Below are positions 1-8,861 of a stretch of 64,000 bases of DNA, piece by piece. Made by a program: the position numbers and the translations under genes. The notes below the pieces were generated by a model that saw only the letters and a list, made by a program, of their open reading frames with translations, had not been told where the DNA came from and made no database searches. The DNA is from Lysobacteraceae bacterium PS02065 (GTDB taxonomy: Bacteria > Pseudomonadota > Gammaproteobacteria > Xanthomonadales > Rhodanobacteraceae). Numbering within the stretch: position 1 is the stretch's first letter; the number at the start of each line of letters is the position of its first letter. The stretch lies in the NCBI GenBank assembly GCA_029959555.1, contig JASCPI010000013.1, positions 1-64,000 on the forward strand, given 5' to 3'.

Positions 1-2
1 TG

Positions 3-185
3 GCGGCGGCGCGGGTGGCGCGCAACGCCGCAGGCGGGGCGCGCCGCGGCGAGCGGCGACCCACGCTCGCGCTCGCGTACTTCCTCGCCGCGGGCCTCGA
101 TCGCCTGCCGCGCGGCGATACGGGCCGCGACGCGCGCGAACTGCTCGACGCGGCGCCGTTCGCGCCTTCATCCTCCACGCCATGA
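3..185 (+). CDS. 3' end of an unrecognised CDS (partial)
   Basis: An open frame enters from the left edge and ends at a TGA at 183-185. The 60 visible residues are Ala/Arg-rich, include the stretch LALAYFLAAGLDRLPRGD, and finish in a Ser/Pro tail. I do not recognise a family from this fragment. The stop lies 17 bp before the probable start of the asparaginase-like gene, so the two could be co-transcribed. In this GC-rich DNA a 180-bp open frame is weak evidence by itself; the close spacing is the main support. Confidence 0.35.
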   Translation, partial: AAARVARNAAGGARRGERRPTLALAYFLAAGLDRLPRGDTGRDARELLDAAPFAPSSSTP

Positions 186-202
186 CTTCCGCAGGATCTC
201 CC

Positions 203-688
203 ATGCAGCACCTCTCCATCGTCACCACGGGCGGCACGATCGACAAGGTCTATTTCGACGACAAGTCGGCCTACGAGATCGGCGATCCGCAGATCGGCAA
301 GATCCTCGAGGCACTCGGCGTGACGTTCTCGTTCGACGTGATCCCCGCGATGCGCAAGGACAGCCTGCACCTCGACGACGAGGATCGCGAACTGCTGCGC
401 CGCCTGATCGCCGCACAGCCGCATCGCCACGTGCTGGTGACGCACGGAACCGACACGATGGTCGAGACCGCCGCGGTGCTGCGCGCGATCGACGACAAGG
501 TCATCGTCATGACGGGCGCGCTCAATCCGGCGCGCTTCCAGGGTTCGGATGCGGTGTTCAACGTCGGCTGCGCGGTCGGCGCCGTGCAGACGCTTCCGAA
601 CGGCGTCTACATCGCGATGAACGGCCGCATCTGGGATCCCGCGCGCGTGCGCAAGAACCGCGACGCGAACCGATTCGAGTCGGCGTAA
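203..688 (+). CDS. Small single-domain asparaginase family protein
   Basis: The 161-residue protein matches only the N-terminal domain of L-asparaginases. It has the first catalytic-loop motif TTGGTIDK near its start and the second motif VTHGTDTM around residue 86. These carry the nucleophilic Thr and the Thr-Asp-Lys-type relay of the family. Typical asparaginases are about 320-350 residues with a second C-terminal domain, which is absent here. Short stand-alone versions exist in proteobacteria and their substrate is not established. The start at 203 is chosen because AGGA lies six bases upstream; an in-frame ATG at 182 would add seven residues and overlap the preceding stop. A hairpin follows the gene. 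Confidence 0.8.
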   Translation: MQHLSIVTTGGTIDKVYFDDKSAYEIGDPQIGKILEALGVTFSFDVIPAMRKDSLHLDDEDRELLRRLIAAQPHRHVLVTHGTDTMVETAAVLRAIDDKVIVMTGALNPARFQGSDAVFNVGCAVGAVQTLPNGVYIAMNGRIWDPARVRKNRDANRFESA

Positions 689-723
689 CGTCGCGCCGGC
701 AAGCGACGTCGTCGAGCAGCGAA

Positions 724-747
724 ACGGCCGGCATCGCTGCCGGCCGT
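724..747. terminator. Hairpin between convergent genes
   Basis: A perfect 10-bp stem (ACGGCCGGCA / TGCCGGCCGT) with a TCGC loop lies between the converging asparaginase-like and subtilase genes. The minus-strand side is followed by GTTTCGC, so it probably works mainly as the subtilase terminator, possibly in both directions. Confidence 0.55.
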
Positions 748-763
748 CGAAGAAGCACAAGCG

Positions 764-792
764 ATGCCGCGGCGCGCCCCGCGCCGCGGCAT
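764..792. terminator. Second strong hairpin after the subtilase gene
   Basis: A 13-bp perfect inverted repeat (ATGCCGCGGCGCG with a three-base loop) ends eight bases from the subtilase stop. It lacks a long T-run. It may act with the 724-747 hairpin as a tandem terminator or protect the transcript 3' end. Confidence 0.45.
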
Positions 793-799
793 GCCGGCA

Positions 800-3157
800 T
801 CAGGGCGTGTAGCTGCCCGTCAGCGACGCTCCCGAGAACGCGGTGTAACCACGCACCGACACGTGGTACGTGCCGGCCTGGACGTTGGTGATGTTGCAGG
901 TCTCGTTGTTGCCGCTCAGGTACGGACGGCAGTCGTAGAGCGACGTCGTCGGCGCCGAACCGAAGCGCACGTAGAGGTCGCCGTCACCGCTGCCGCCCGC
1001 GAGCTGGAAGCGCAGGTTGGAGGCACCCGCCGGCACGACCATCGTGTACGACACGGTCGCGTTGGCCGCAGCCGACACGCCCGTGACGGCCACGCCGTTC
1101 TGCAGCACGTTGCCGCCGCCACCGCCACCCGGTGCCGTGAAGCTGCCGGTCAGCGAGACGCCCGAGAACGCGCTGTAGCCGCGGATCATCACGTGGTACG
1201 TACCCGCCTGCACGTTGGTGATGTTGCAGGTCTCGTTGTTGCCGCTCTGGTACGGACGGCAATCGAACGTCGACGTGGTCGGCGCCGAGCCGAAGCGCAC
1301 GTAGAGGTCCGCGTCACCGGTACCGCCGGCGATCTGGAAGCGCAGGTTGGTCGCACCGGCCGGCACGACGAGCGTGTACGCCAGCGTCGCACCCGCCGCA
1401 CCCGACAGGTTGGTCACGGGCACGCCGTTGGAGAGCACGTTGCCGCCACCACCGCCGCCCGACACCGTGACCGCCGAGGTCCTGGTGTTGGTCGCGCCAC
1501 CGTTGTCGGTGACCGTCAGCGTGACGTTGTACGTGCCCGCAGCAGCGTAGGTCTTGCTCGGGTTGGTCGCCGTCGACGTGGTGCCGTCACCGAAGTTCCA
1601 CGAGCGCGACGCGATCGTGCCGTCGCTGTCGGTCGAACTGTCGGAGAACGTCGCCGTGAGGCCGCTCGTCGTGAAGCTGAAGTTGGCGACCGGCGCGGCG
1701 TTGCTGCCACCACCCGAGACCGCGAGCAGCGTCGCGTGTGCGTTGATGATGCCGGCACCGCAACCGCCCGAGCAGGCACCGGGCAGCGCACGTGCATTGC
1801 CCGTGATGTAGTTCCTGACCTGGTCCGGGGTGAGGCTGCCGTTGATCGACAGGATCTGCGCGGCGAGGCCGGCGACGTGCGGCGCCGCCATCGACGTACC
1901 CTGGTAGTACGCGTAGCTCTGCGCACCCTGGGTCGTCGTGCCCGCATTGAGCGTCGACAGGATGCCGTTCGACGTGACCGAGTTGGTCTCGCCGCCCGGC
2001 GCCGACACCGTGATGCCCGCGCCGAAGTTCGAGTAATACGCGCGAGCACCGGCACGGTTCGTCGCCGCGACCGAGATCACGCCCGAGCAGTTCGCCGGCG
2101 AGAAGCCCGACACGTTCGCGTTCGAGTTGCCCGCGGCGACGACGACGACGGTGCCGTTGTTGCGGGCGGTGTTGATCGCGGCCTGGAACGAGCCGCAGGA
2201 ACCGCTGCCGCCGAGGCTCATGTTGATGACGCGCGCGGCATTGGTGTTGGTCGGCACGCCGCTGACGGCACCGCCCGACGACCACACGATCGCGTCGACG
2301 ATGTCCGACGTGCTGCCGCCACAGCGGCCGAGCACGCGCACCGGGACGACCTTCGAGCCGAACGCGACGCCGGCGATGCCCGAGGCATTGTTGGTCAGCG
2401 CGGCGATCGTGCCCGTCACGTGCGTGCCGTGCCAGCTCGAGTTCGACGCGTAGCCCGTGCCGCACTCCGTGGAATTGAACCAGTCGCCCTCGTCGTTCGG
2501 GTTCGCGTCGCGGCCGGTGCCGTCACGCGCCTCGGTCGAGCTGCTGATGAAGTCGTAGCCACCGACGGTCTGGCCGGCGAGATCGGTGTGCGGGACGATG
2601 CCCGTATCGATGACCGCGACGCGGATGCCGGCACCCGTCGCGATGTCCCAGGCGGACGGCTGGTTCTGGCCGCCCGTGGCCTCGAAGAGATCCCACTGGT
2701 TGGCGTAGTTCGTGTCGTTCGGCGACAGCACCGCGCGCATGAGGCGATCCGGCTCGACGTAGGCGACGGCGGGATTGCGTGCGAACGCGACGAGCACGTC
2801 GGTCACGGTGGCGGAGGATTTCTTGGTGTTCTCGTCGGCGAGGACTTCGACGAGTTCGGCACCCGTCGCGAGGCGACGCGATGCCTTGAACGTGAGGCCG
2901 GTTTCGCGCGAGACGCGCGAGAGGTCGGCCGTGAACGCGACCGCGTCGCTCTCGGCGGCGCCTTCGGCGTAGGTGACGATGTAGTGCGTGACACGCTGGC
3001 CCGACACGTCGGCGCTGAAGTTGGCGCGATCGGCGTAGGCCTGGATCTCGGCGGGCGTGGCACTGGCGGCCATGGCGGCGGCGCTGCAACCGAGCAGCGC
3101 GAGCATGGCGACGGAAAGCGAGGTACGGCGCAAAGCGGTGTACGAATCCGGCTTCAC
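800..3157 (-). CDS. Secreted S8 subtilisin-like serine protease with PKD and two PPC domains
   Basis: The 785-residue precursor starts with a signal peptide (residues 1-31). An I9-type propeptide occupies about 55-140. The S8 catalytic domain follows, with Asp184 (AVIDTGI), His243 (HGTHVTGT), Asn344 of the oxyanion hole and Ser422 (GTSMAAPHVAG). After about residue 484 there is one PKD domain, then two closely similar pre-peptidase C-terminal (PPC) domains separated by Gly-rich linkers. These C-terminal domains are usually substrate-binding or removed on maturation. The start is a GTG with GGAGG eight bases upstream. The signal peptide contains LLGC, a weak lipobox, so transient lipid anchoring cannot be excluded. 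The gene stands alone with its own leader and terminators, and probably scavenges extracellular protein. Confidence 0.93.
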   Translation of the reverse strand: MKPDSYTALRRTSLSVAMLALLGCSAAAMAASATPAEIQAYADRANFSADVSGQRVTHYIVTYAEGAAESDAVAFTADLSRVSRETGLTFKASRRLATGAELVEVLADENTKKSSATVTDVLVAFARNPAVAYVEPDRLMRAVLSPNDTNYANQWDLFEATGGQNQPSAWDIATGAGIRVAVIDTGIVPHTDLAGQTVGGYDFISSSTEARDGTGRDANPNDEGDWFNSTECGTGYASNSSWHGTHVTGTIAALTNNASGIAGVAFGSKVVPVRVLGRCGGSTSDIVDAIVWSSGGAVSGVPTNTNAARVINMSLGGSGSCGSFQAAINTARNNGTVVVVAAGNSNANVSGFSPANCSGVISVAATNRAGARAYYSNFGAGITVSAPGGETNSVTSNGILSTLNAGTTTQGAQSYAYYQGTSMAAPHVAGLAAQILSINGSLTPDQVRNYITGNARALPGACSGGCGAGIINAHATLLAVSGGGSNAAPVANFSFTTSGLTATFSDSSTDSDGTIASRSWNFGDGTTSTATNPSKTYAAAGTYNVTLTVTDNGGATNTRTSAVTVSGGGGGGNVLSNGVPVTNLSGAAGATLAYTLVVPAGATNLRFQIAGGTGDADLYVRFGSAPTTSTFDCRPYQSGNNETCNITNVQAGTYHVMIRGYSAFSGVSLTGSFTAPGGGGGGNVLQNGVAVTGVSAAANATVSYTMVVPAGASNLRFQLAGGSGDGDLYVRFGSAPTTSLYDCRPYLSGNNETCNITNVQAGTYHVSVRGYTAFSGASLTGSYTP

Positions 3158-3556
3158 AGAAAACCTCCAGAGATTGGACGAGCATGACGACCGCGTTCGC
3201 GGTCTCCCCGGGCGTGCCCACTCCCTGTGCCGTGGCTTCCGGCCTGAGGAGGACCGGACGTCGAAACTCGATCAAAAGCCAGCGGCGAACCCCCCTGCTG
3301 CCCCGGCAGCGGGATCCTCGTACGGTCTTCCGGGTGACCCTTCAGGTAGGCAGGAAGTCATGGACGTTACGCGGCCGTGACGGGCGCATGTGCGAACCCG
3401 ATCACGCGTTTCGGAACGCAGCCTGCACGGGTTTTCCCGAGGTCGGACGATGCGCATTTGTGCACAACACTCGTACGAAAGGCGTCGTGATCGTCGTCGC
3501 CGCACGCCTTCGGCGGAGCGTCCTCCCGGCGTACGCGCGGGTCGCGACCCGCGTGG
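3158..3556 (-). promoter_or_regulatory. Long intergenic leader upstream of the subtilase gene, with candidate structured RNA
   Basis: This 399-bp stretch contains no credible gene. Read on the minus strand, 3221-3317 can fold into several helices. One is GCTGCC/GGCAGC near 3296-3310. Another is a three-way arrangement closed by GGCTT/AAGCC that holds a TCGA/TCGA hairpin and a CCGG/CCGG hairpin (about 3231-3281). A further perfect hairpin, GACCGC-GTTC-GCGGTC, lies at 3189-3204, about 30 bases before the GTG start. I could not match it to a riboswitch class I know (it does not fit the GEMM c-di-GMP consensus). It may simply be a structured 5' UTR. Confidence 0.3.
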
Positions 3557-3970
3557 TCAGCGCCGCATGAAGCTGATCTTCTTCGGCCTGCGCCACCACA
3601 GCAGCGCCGTGATCACGAGCAGTACCGGGGCGCCCCAGTAGGCGGTCCTGATCCATCCGTGCAGTCGCCCCTGCGACGTGTTGAGGATGAGATCCATCGC
3701 GACGGCAGGCTCTTCGGCGATGCGCGGGAGCAGCGGCCCGAGCGCCTCGGTCATCGTCGCCGCACCCCAGTGCCCGACCGAAGGCAGGGCATCGGCGATC
3801 AACCCGCCGATGAACAGATAGGTCGCGGCGAGCGGCGCCTCGGCATGCGCCGAGCGCTCGATCTTCGCGCCGACGTCGGGAATCGACGGCACGCCTCCCC
3901 AGACGACGAGGTCGAACCCCAGCACGAGGAGGAACACCACCATCGCGATCACGTGCAAACGTCGTCTCAT
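3557..3970 (-). CDS. Small uncharacterised inner-membrane protein
   Basis: The protein has 137 residues. A hydrophobic segment lies at about 5-27, followed by a roughly 80-residue loop. A second membrane segment (about 108-126, GAPVLLVITALLWW) precedes a basic tail RRPKKISFMRR. The charge pattern suggests both ends are cytoplasmic and the loop periplasmic. I do not recognise a family. The gene is isolated: the subtilase lies downstream on the same strand after 399 bp, and a divergent regulator gene begins 170 bp upstream. Confidence 0.7.
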   Translation of the reverse strand: MRRRLHVIAMVVFLLVLGFDLVVWGGVPSIPDVGAKIERSAHAEAPLAATYLFIGGLIADALPSVGHWGAATMTEALGPLLPRIAEEPAVAMDLILNTSQGRLHGWIRTAYWGAPVLLVITALLWWRRPKKISFMRR

Positions 3971-4139
3971 GCCGTCCTCCCGTTCGTGTGGATGCTAGCA
4001 GGCGTCCGTGCTTCCGGTGCGCCACGATGCGGGGCAAACTGTGCGCCAGCGCACGACGGTGCCGCCGGGCTTCGGCGACGCTGGCGCGGCACGCCGCGCG
4101 TGCACCGGTGCGCGAGCACCGGTCCGGACCCATGGACCC

Positions 4140-6656
4140 ATGAGCGGCCACGACGCCACCTACAGCCTGCCCGACCACGTCGCACGCGAGGCGCTGCACG
4201 AGCGCTGCCTCGGCCTCGTGCGCCGCTGGCAACCGCTCGCGCGATCGGGATGGGACCACGCCGCCGCGCGCCAGCTCGGCGACGAGCTGGACCAGATCGC
4301 GACGACGAGCGAGGACATGGGACTGTCGATGGTCAACGGCTCGGCACTCGAGCTCGCGGCCTACCTGTGCTCGTTCATCGACGATCGCCTCGTGCCGAAT
4401 GCACGCGATCTCGAACGCCTCGCCTCGATGGTCAACGCGCTCGGCAGCGCACTGAGCGAACTGTCGGGCAACGCTCGCGCCGAGGTGCACGCGTTGCGCG
4501 GCGACACCGGCGCGCGCTCGCACACCCCCGATGCCGACGTCGAGACCGACGCAGCGCCGCTTGCGAAGCCCGCGAAGGCGACGAAGGCCGACGGCCCCCT
4601 GCGCCTGCCGCGTGCGATGTGCCTGTTCGGCGATTTCGTGCGCGGCGCGCCGGGCCTCGCCTCGGCGTTGCTCGAACGCGGCTACCAGGTGCATGCCTTC
4701 ATCGATGTCGAGGACCTGCTCGCCTTCGTCGACAACGTCGTGCCCGGTGCGCTGCTGCTCGACACACGCCTGCTGCGCCACCTGCCGCGCATCCGCGCGC
4801 GCATTGCCGCCGCCACGTCCGACATCGAGGCCTCGCCACCGCTGCTCGCCTTCTCGCGCAAGGGCGATCTTGGTGACCGCCTGCTCGCGATGCGCGCCGG
4901 TGCGGTCGGCCTGTTCAGTGCACCGCTCGACTCGCTGCGCGTCATCGGGCGCATCGACGAGCTGCTCATGCACACGCTGCAGACGCCGTGGCGCGTGCTG
5001 CTCGCCGAAGGCGACCGCGAGCGTGCCGGCGAACGTGCACGCTGGCTCGCCGAGCGCGGCATGACCGTGCGCCTGTCGACCAACGGCCAGGGCACGCTGA
5101 CCGCACTGTCGGAGTTCCGTCCCGACATGCTCGTCGTCGACGAGGAGCTCGCCGACGTGCACGGCCTCGAACTCGTCCAGCTCGTGCGCCAGCAACCCGA
5201 ACACGCGGCGCTGCCGATCATCCTCATGTCGGCCAGCGGCGACGTGGGGCATCGCTTCGATGCGATCGCGGCCGGCTGCGACGACGTCCTGCTCGAGCCG
5301 GTCAAGGCACGCCATCTCACGCATGCGCTGCTGTCGCGGCTGACACGGCTGCGCTGGCTGCGCGACATGATCGGCGCCTCGGGCGGCCGCGATCCGCGCA
5401 CCGGACTCTACTCGCGCGCGGTCCTGCTCGAGAAACTCGCCAACGTGCTCGGCGACCGCTCCGCCGCGCTCATGTGCGTGGCGATCGACCACGCGCAGGA
5501 ACTGCGCGAGAGCATCGGCCTGAGCGGCCTCGCCGCACTCGACGCGCACGTCGGCCAGTTGCTGCGCTCGCAGCTCGAGGTCACCGACATCGCCGCGCAC
5601 TACCAGGATTTCCACTATTTCGTGCTCGTGCACCGCCGCTCGCGTGGCGAGGCCAGCCTGACCGCCGAGAACATCCGCACCGCGTTCGCGCGGGAACCGT
5701 GGCGCTTCGCCGAACGCGCCCATGCGATCACGGCGAGCATCGGCCTGGCCCTGCTCGGCGGCGAGGTGGCCGGCATCGACGCCGTCGTCGTCAACGCCGA
5801 AGGCGCGCAGCTCGCCGCGCGCCACATGGGCGGCGACCGCGTGCTCTGGTACGAGGCCAAGGAAGCCGCGCTGCTGCCGAGCGATCCACAGCTCGCCGCA
5901 CGCGCCGTGCTGGGCCGACCGCTGCGTGCCGAGCAGATCGCCGTCGACTTCCTGCCGATCGTGCCGCTCGCCGGCAAGCTCAGCGGACAGTTCGACCTGC
6001 GCTTCCGCGTACGCAGCGCGCAGAATCCGGGCACGTCGATCGCCTACGAGGATCTCGCCTCGGTCGCGACCGACCGCGAGAATCTCGCACGCATGGACCG
6101 CTGGCTGCTCGAGCACACGCTCGAGGTGCGCGAGCAGCAGCTCAAGCGCGGCCGCCAGCTGCGCCTGCTCGTGCCGCAATCGGTCGATTCGGTACTCGCG
6201 CCCGACCTCGCCTGGTGGCTCGCGCGCGAGCTCAAGGACCGCCACCTCTCGGGGACCGGCCTGACCCTCGTGCTGCCGTGCTCGCCGCTCATCGACACGG
6301 GCGAGCGTGGCCGTGCGCGCATCGCCGAGCTGCGCGAACTCGGCGTCCGCGTGTGCCTGTCGGATTTCGGCCGCGACTGGGCCGCGGTGCACGCGCTCAA
6401 GCAGCTCGAGGTCGACGTCGTGCGGCTCGATCCCGCGCTCGTACTCGAACTCGGCAGCGTGCGCTCGGTCGCCGACACGGTCATGGCACTCGTGCGCAAG
6501 GCACATTCCGCCGGCGCCGCGGTCATCGCGCCCGAGACCGACAACGCGAACCGCGCCCATCTGCTGCTGCGACTCGGCATCGATTACGCGGTCGGGCCGG
6601 CCTTCTCGCAGCCGCTCGCACAACCCGAGTTCGACTTCGGCCGTCCGCTCTGGTGA
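4140..6656 (+). CDS. Degenerate receiver-GGDEF-EAL protein (probable non-catalytic c-di-GMP effector)
   Basis: The 838-residue cytoplasmic protein begins with a helical bundle (about 1-115). Then come a receiver-like fold without phosphorylation residues (157-275) and a second receiver domain (285-400) with a possible acceptor Asp334 in LVVDEE but Glu in place of the conserved Lys-Pro. A GGDEF fold follows (about 415-575) with YQDFH at 488-492 where GGDEF should be. An EAL fold (about 595-835) has FDL at the EAL position, SDFG for DDFG and APETD for AEGVET. Neither cyclase nor phosphodiesterase activity is therefore expected. The layout resembles FimX-type receptors, which bind c-di-GMP in an inactive EAL domain and control type IV pili; that role is inference. 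The start at 4140 is preferred over a longer form because the upstream extension is low-complexity Arg/Ala. Confidence 0.85.
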   Translation: MSGHDATYSLPDHVAREALHERCLGLVRRWQPLARSGWDHAAARQLGDELDQIATTSEDMGLSMVNGSALELAAYLCSFIDDRLVPNARDLERLASMVNALGSALSELSGNARAEVHALRGDTGARSHTPDADVETDAAPLAKPAKATKADGPLRLPRAMCLFGDFVRGAPGLASALLERGYQVHAFIDVEDLLAFVDNVVPGALLLDTRLLRHLPRIRARIAAATSDIEASPPLLAFSRKGDLGDRLLAMRAGAVGLFSAPLDSLRVIGRIDELLMHTLQTPWRVLLAEGDRERAGERARWLAERGMTVRLSTNGQGTLTALSEFRPDMLVVDEELADVHGLELVQLVRQQPEHAALPIILMSASGDVGHRFDAIAAGCDDVLLEPVKARHLTHALLSRLTRLRWLRDMIGASGGRDPRTGLYSRAVLLEKLANVLGDRSAALMCVAIDHAQELRESIGLSGLAALDAHVGQLLRSQLEVTDIAAHYQDFHYFVLVHRRSRGEASLTAENIRTAFAREPWRFAERAHAITASIGLALLGGEVAGIDAVVVNAEGAQLAARHMGGDRVLWYEAKEAALLPSDPQLAARAVLGRPLRAEQIAVDFLPIVPLAGKLSGQFDLRFRVRSAQNPGTSIAYEDLASVATDRENLARMDRWLLEHTLEVREQQLKRGRQLRLLVPQSVDSVLAPDLAWWLARELKDRHLSGTGLTLVLPCSPLIDTGERGRARIAELRELGVRVCLSDFGRDWAAVHALKQLEVDVVRLDPALVLELGSVRSVADTVMALVRKAHSAGAAVIAPETDNANRAHLLLRLGIDYAVGPAFSQPLAQPEFDFGRPLW

Positions 6657-6675
6657 CGACCCCGCGTCGCGGGTG

Positions 6676-7230
6676 TCAGAACATCCCGGTCTCGAGCTTC
6701 GCCGCTTCCGACATCATGGTCTGGTTCCACGGCGGATCGAACACGAGCGACACGTCGGCATCGACGATCGTCGGGATCATCTCCAGCTTGGAGCGCACGT
6801 CGTCGACGAGCACGTCGCCCATGCCGCAACCGGGCGCGGTCAGCGTCATGCGCACCTCGACGCGGCGGTTGCCGTCCTCGAGCGGCTCGAGCGTGCAGTC
6901 GTAGACGAGGCCGAGCTCGACGATGTCGATCGGGATCTCGGGATCGAAGCAGGTGCGCAGCTGGGCCCAGACGAGCTGCTCGACTTCGGCATCACCGGCG
7001 CCGTCGGGGAGTTCGATCGGTGCGGGTGGCGTCTTGCCGATCGCGTCGGCGTCGGCGCCCGCGATGCGGAACAGGTTGCCGTCGACGTATACCGTAAAGC
7101 TGCCACCGAGCGCCTGGGTCACGTAGCCGGCCTCACCCGCAGGCAAGGTCACGGCATCGCCCTGCGGCACCATGACGGCGGGGCAATCGCGCTCGAAGCG
7201 CACCGGTTCGGAGGTGGAGCTGTAGCCCAT
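6676..7230 (-). CDS. sufT: Putative Fe-S cluster assembly protein SufT
   Basis: This 184-residue protein has the SufT layout: an N-terminal segment of about 85 residues and a C-terminal MIP18/DUF59 domain. The domain carries DPEIPIDIVELGLVYD and TAPGCGMGDVLVDDV, with the conserved Cys. SufT-type proteins help mature Fe-S proteins, probably as a carrier or accessory factor. In many genomes sufT ends a sufBCDS operon, but no other suf gene is in this window, so this is an orphan copy. It runs convergent to the GGDEF/EAL gene with a 19-bp gap. The ATG at 7230 is chosen because the upstream in-frame extension is Pro/Arg-rich and not SufT-like. Confidence 0.88.
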   Translation of the reverse strand: MGYSSTSEPVRFERDCPAVMVPQGDAVTLPAGEAGYVTQALGGSFTVYVDGNLFRIAGADADAIGKTPPAPIELPDGAGDAEVEQLVWAQLRTCFDPEIPIDIVELGLVYDCTLEPLEDGNRRVEVRMTLTAPGCGMGDVLVDDVRSKLEMIPTIVDADVSLVFDPPWNQTMMSEAAKLETGMF

Positions 7231-7317
7231 GGCGTGTCGGGAGCGTCGGGACGGGGGCGGTGGGGCGCGCATGATACGGCTTCCCGCCCGCCGATATCGG
7301 GTCGGCGCGGCCGGCCT

Positions 7318-8766
7318 TCAAGCAAGCAGGCCGGTATCGCGCAGGCAACGCCCGAACAGGCGCAGCGCGGCCTCGATGTCGGCCGGCGGCAGGCCCGCAT
7401 AGCCGAACAGCAGGCCCGGCCGCGCAGGCAACTGCAGCGAATATGGCGCGACCGTGTAGAGGCCGAGCCCGCGCTCGCGCGCATGCGCCGCGAGACGCTC
7501 GCAGTCGGCGTGCGAGCCCGTGCGCAGCCACGCGGTCAGGTGCATGCCCGCATTGGAGTCGACCACCTCGAGCGAGGCCCCGGCGTGGCGGCGCAGGCCA
7601 GCGAGCATCGCGGCACGACGCGCGCGCAGGGTCTGCGTCGCGCGGCGCAGATGACGCTCGAAGCCGCCGTTGGCCATGAACTGTGCGAGCGCGAACTGCT
7701 CGAGCGTGGTGCTGCCGCGGTCCTCGAGCCACTTGGCCGCGCGGAAGGCCTCGCGCAGCGCCGCCGGCAACACCATGTAGCCGAGCCGCAGCGCCGGGAA
7801 CAAGGTCTTGGAGAAGCTGCCGATGTAGATGACACGACCGTCCTGGTCGAGCGACTTGAGCGCCGCGAGCGGGCGGCCGCCATAGCGGAACTCGCCGTCG
7901 TAGTCGTCCTCGATGAGCCAGGCGCGCCGCTCGACGGCCCAGGCGAGCAGCTCCACACGCCGCGACAGCGGCAGCAAGGCACCGGTCGGGAACTGGTGCG
8001 ACGGCGTGACCACGGCGAGCCGCGCGCGCGACGGCAAGGCCGATGGCACGAGGCCTTCGGCGTCGACGCGGCAGGCGCGCACGCGCGCGCCGTGGGCGAG
8101 GAAGATCTGGCGCGCGCCGCGGTAATGCGGATCCTCGAGCACGACCGTCGCGCCGTCGCCGAGCAGCACGCGCGACGCCAGCGCGAACGCCTGCTGCGTG
8201 CCCGACAGCACGAGCACGTCCTCGGGCGCGGCGCTGACGCCGCGGCGCCGCGCGAGGTAGTCGCAGATCTGTTCGCGCAACGCGGGCAGGCCTTGCGCGT
8301 CGGGATAGCCGAAATCGGCGCGCTCGGTCGCCCGGCTGATCTCGCGCCGCCACGCACTCGCGAGCGCGGGATTGGCCAGCGGCAGGCCGTACTGCAGGTT
8401 GTAGCGCAGGCCGGCGTGCTGGTGGCCGGGAATGCGCGCGCCGTCGCTGACGTCGAGCGCGCGCCGCGCGAACGGCGACAGCGGCGCGACGAGTGCATCG
8501 GCGGCACTGCGTCGCGACGGCGTCGCCCGCGTGCCGAGTTCGGCGACATAGCTGCCCGAGCCGACGCGCGCGACGACGAAGCCTTCGGCCTGCAGCTGTT
8601 CGTAGGCCGCGAGCACGGTGTTGCGCGAGAGGTCGAGGTCGCGCGCGAGCACGCGACTGGCCGGCAGGCGCACGCCCGGTGCGAGGCGGCGGTCGAGGAT
8701 CGCCTGCTTGAGCGCACGGATCAGCTGCGCGTAGCGCGGTCCCTGGCCGTCGAGGTCGAGGTACAC
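7318..8766 (-). CDS. MocR/PdxR-type transcriptional regulator (GntR HTH fused to aminotransferase-like domain)
   Basis: The 482-residue protein has a GntR winged-helix domain at about 5-75, with LPASRVLARDLDLSRNTV as recognition region. A fold-type I aminotransferase domain follows, including the PLP Lys in SFSKTLFPALRLGY. MocR proteins sense PLP or related compounds and often control vitamin B6 or amino-acid genes. It is divergent from a pyridoxamine-oxidase-like gene with only 95 bp between the starts, the usual arrangement for regulator and target. The likely start is the GTG at 8766 with GGAG six bases upstream. The frame stays open beyond it, but that extension is Arg-rich and overlaps the divergent gene. 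Confidence 0.88.
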   Translation of the reverse strand: MYLDLDGQGPRYAQLIRALKQAILDRRLAPGVRLPASRVLARDLDLSRNTVLAAYEQLQAEGFVVARVGSGSYVAELGTRATPSRRSAADALVAPLSPFARRALDVSDGARIPGHQHAGLRYNLQYGLPLANPALASAWRREISRATERADFGYPDAQGLPALREQICDYLARRRGVSAAPEDVLVLSGTQQAFALASRVLLGDGATVVLEDPHYRGARQIFLAHGARVRACRVDAEGLVPSALPSRARLAVVTPSHQFPTGALLPLSRRVELLAWAVERRAWLIEDDYDGEFRYGGRPLAALKSLDQDGRVIYIGSFSKTLFPALRLGYMVLPAALREAFRAAKWLEDRGSTTLEQFALAQFMANGGFERHLRRATQTLRARRAAMLAGLRRHAGASLEVVDSNAGMHLTAWLRTGSHADCERLAAHARERGLGLYTVAPYSLQLPARPGLLFGYAGLPPADIEAALRLFGRCLRDTGLLA

Positions 8767-8783
8767 GATTGGCTCCAGCGATT

Positions 8784-8798
8784 TCCCGCGAGGCGGGA
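8784..8798. promoter_or_regulatory. Inverted repeat in the MocR/oxidase divergent promoter
   Basis: TCCCGC-GAG-GCGGGA is a perfect 6-bp inverted repeat between the two divergent start codons. It is a candidate operator for the adjacent MocR-type regulator, although MocR proteins usually bind direct repeats. It is short enough to be chance in GC-rich DNA. Confidence 0.25.
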
Positions 8799-8861
8799 CT
8801 CGAAGGGGCCAATCTGTCGGTGCAGCATGGTCGCCGTCAACTCCTTCCAAAGCCCGCCGAG

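Noticed and set aside
764..3187. 807-codon open frame opposite the subtilase gene
   Set aside because: It is Arg/Ala/Val-rich, has no domain, and mirrors the real gene whose catalytic motifs are intact; such antisense frames are usual in GC-rich DNA.
3231..3281. c-di-GMP-I (GEMM) riboswitch before the subtilase
   Set aside because: Conserved core elements of the class are not present; only a generic three-way fold remains.
3402..6623. 1073-codon minus-strand frame opposite the GGDEF/EAL gene
   Set aside because: It is low-complexity His/Arg/Ala sequence and overlaps recognisable domains on the plus strand; it also runs through the small membrane-protein gene in another frame.
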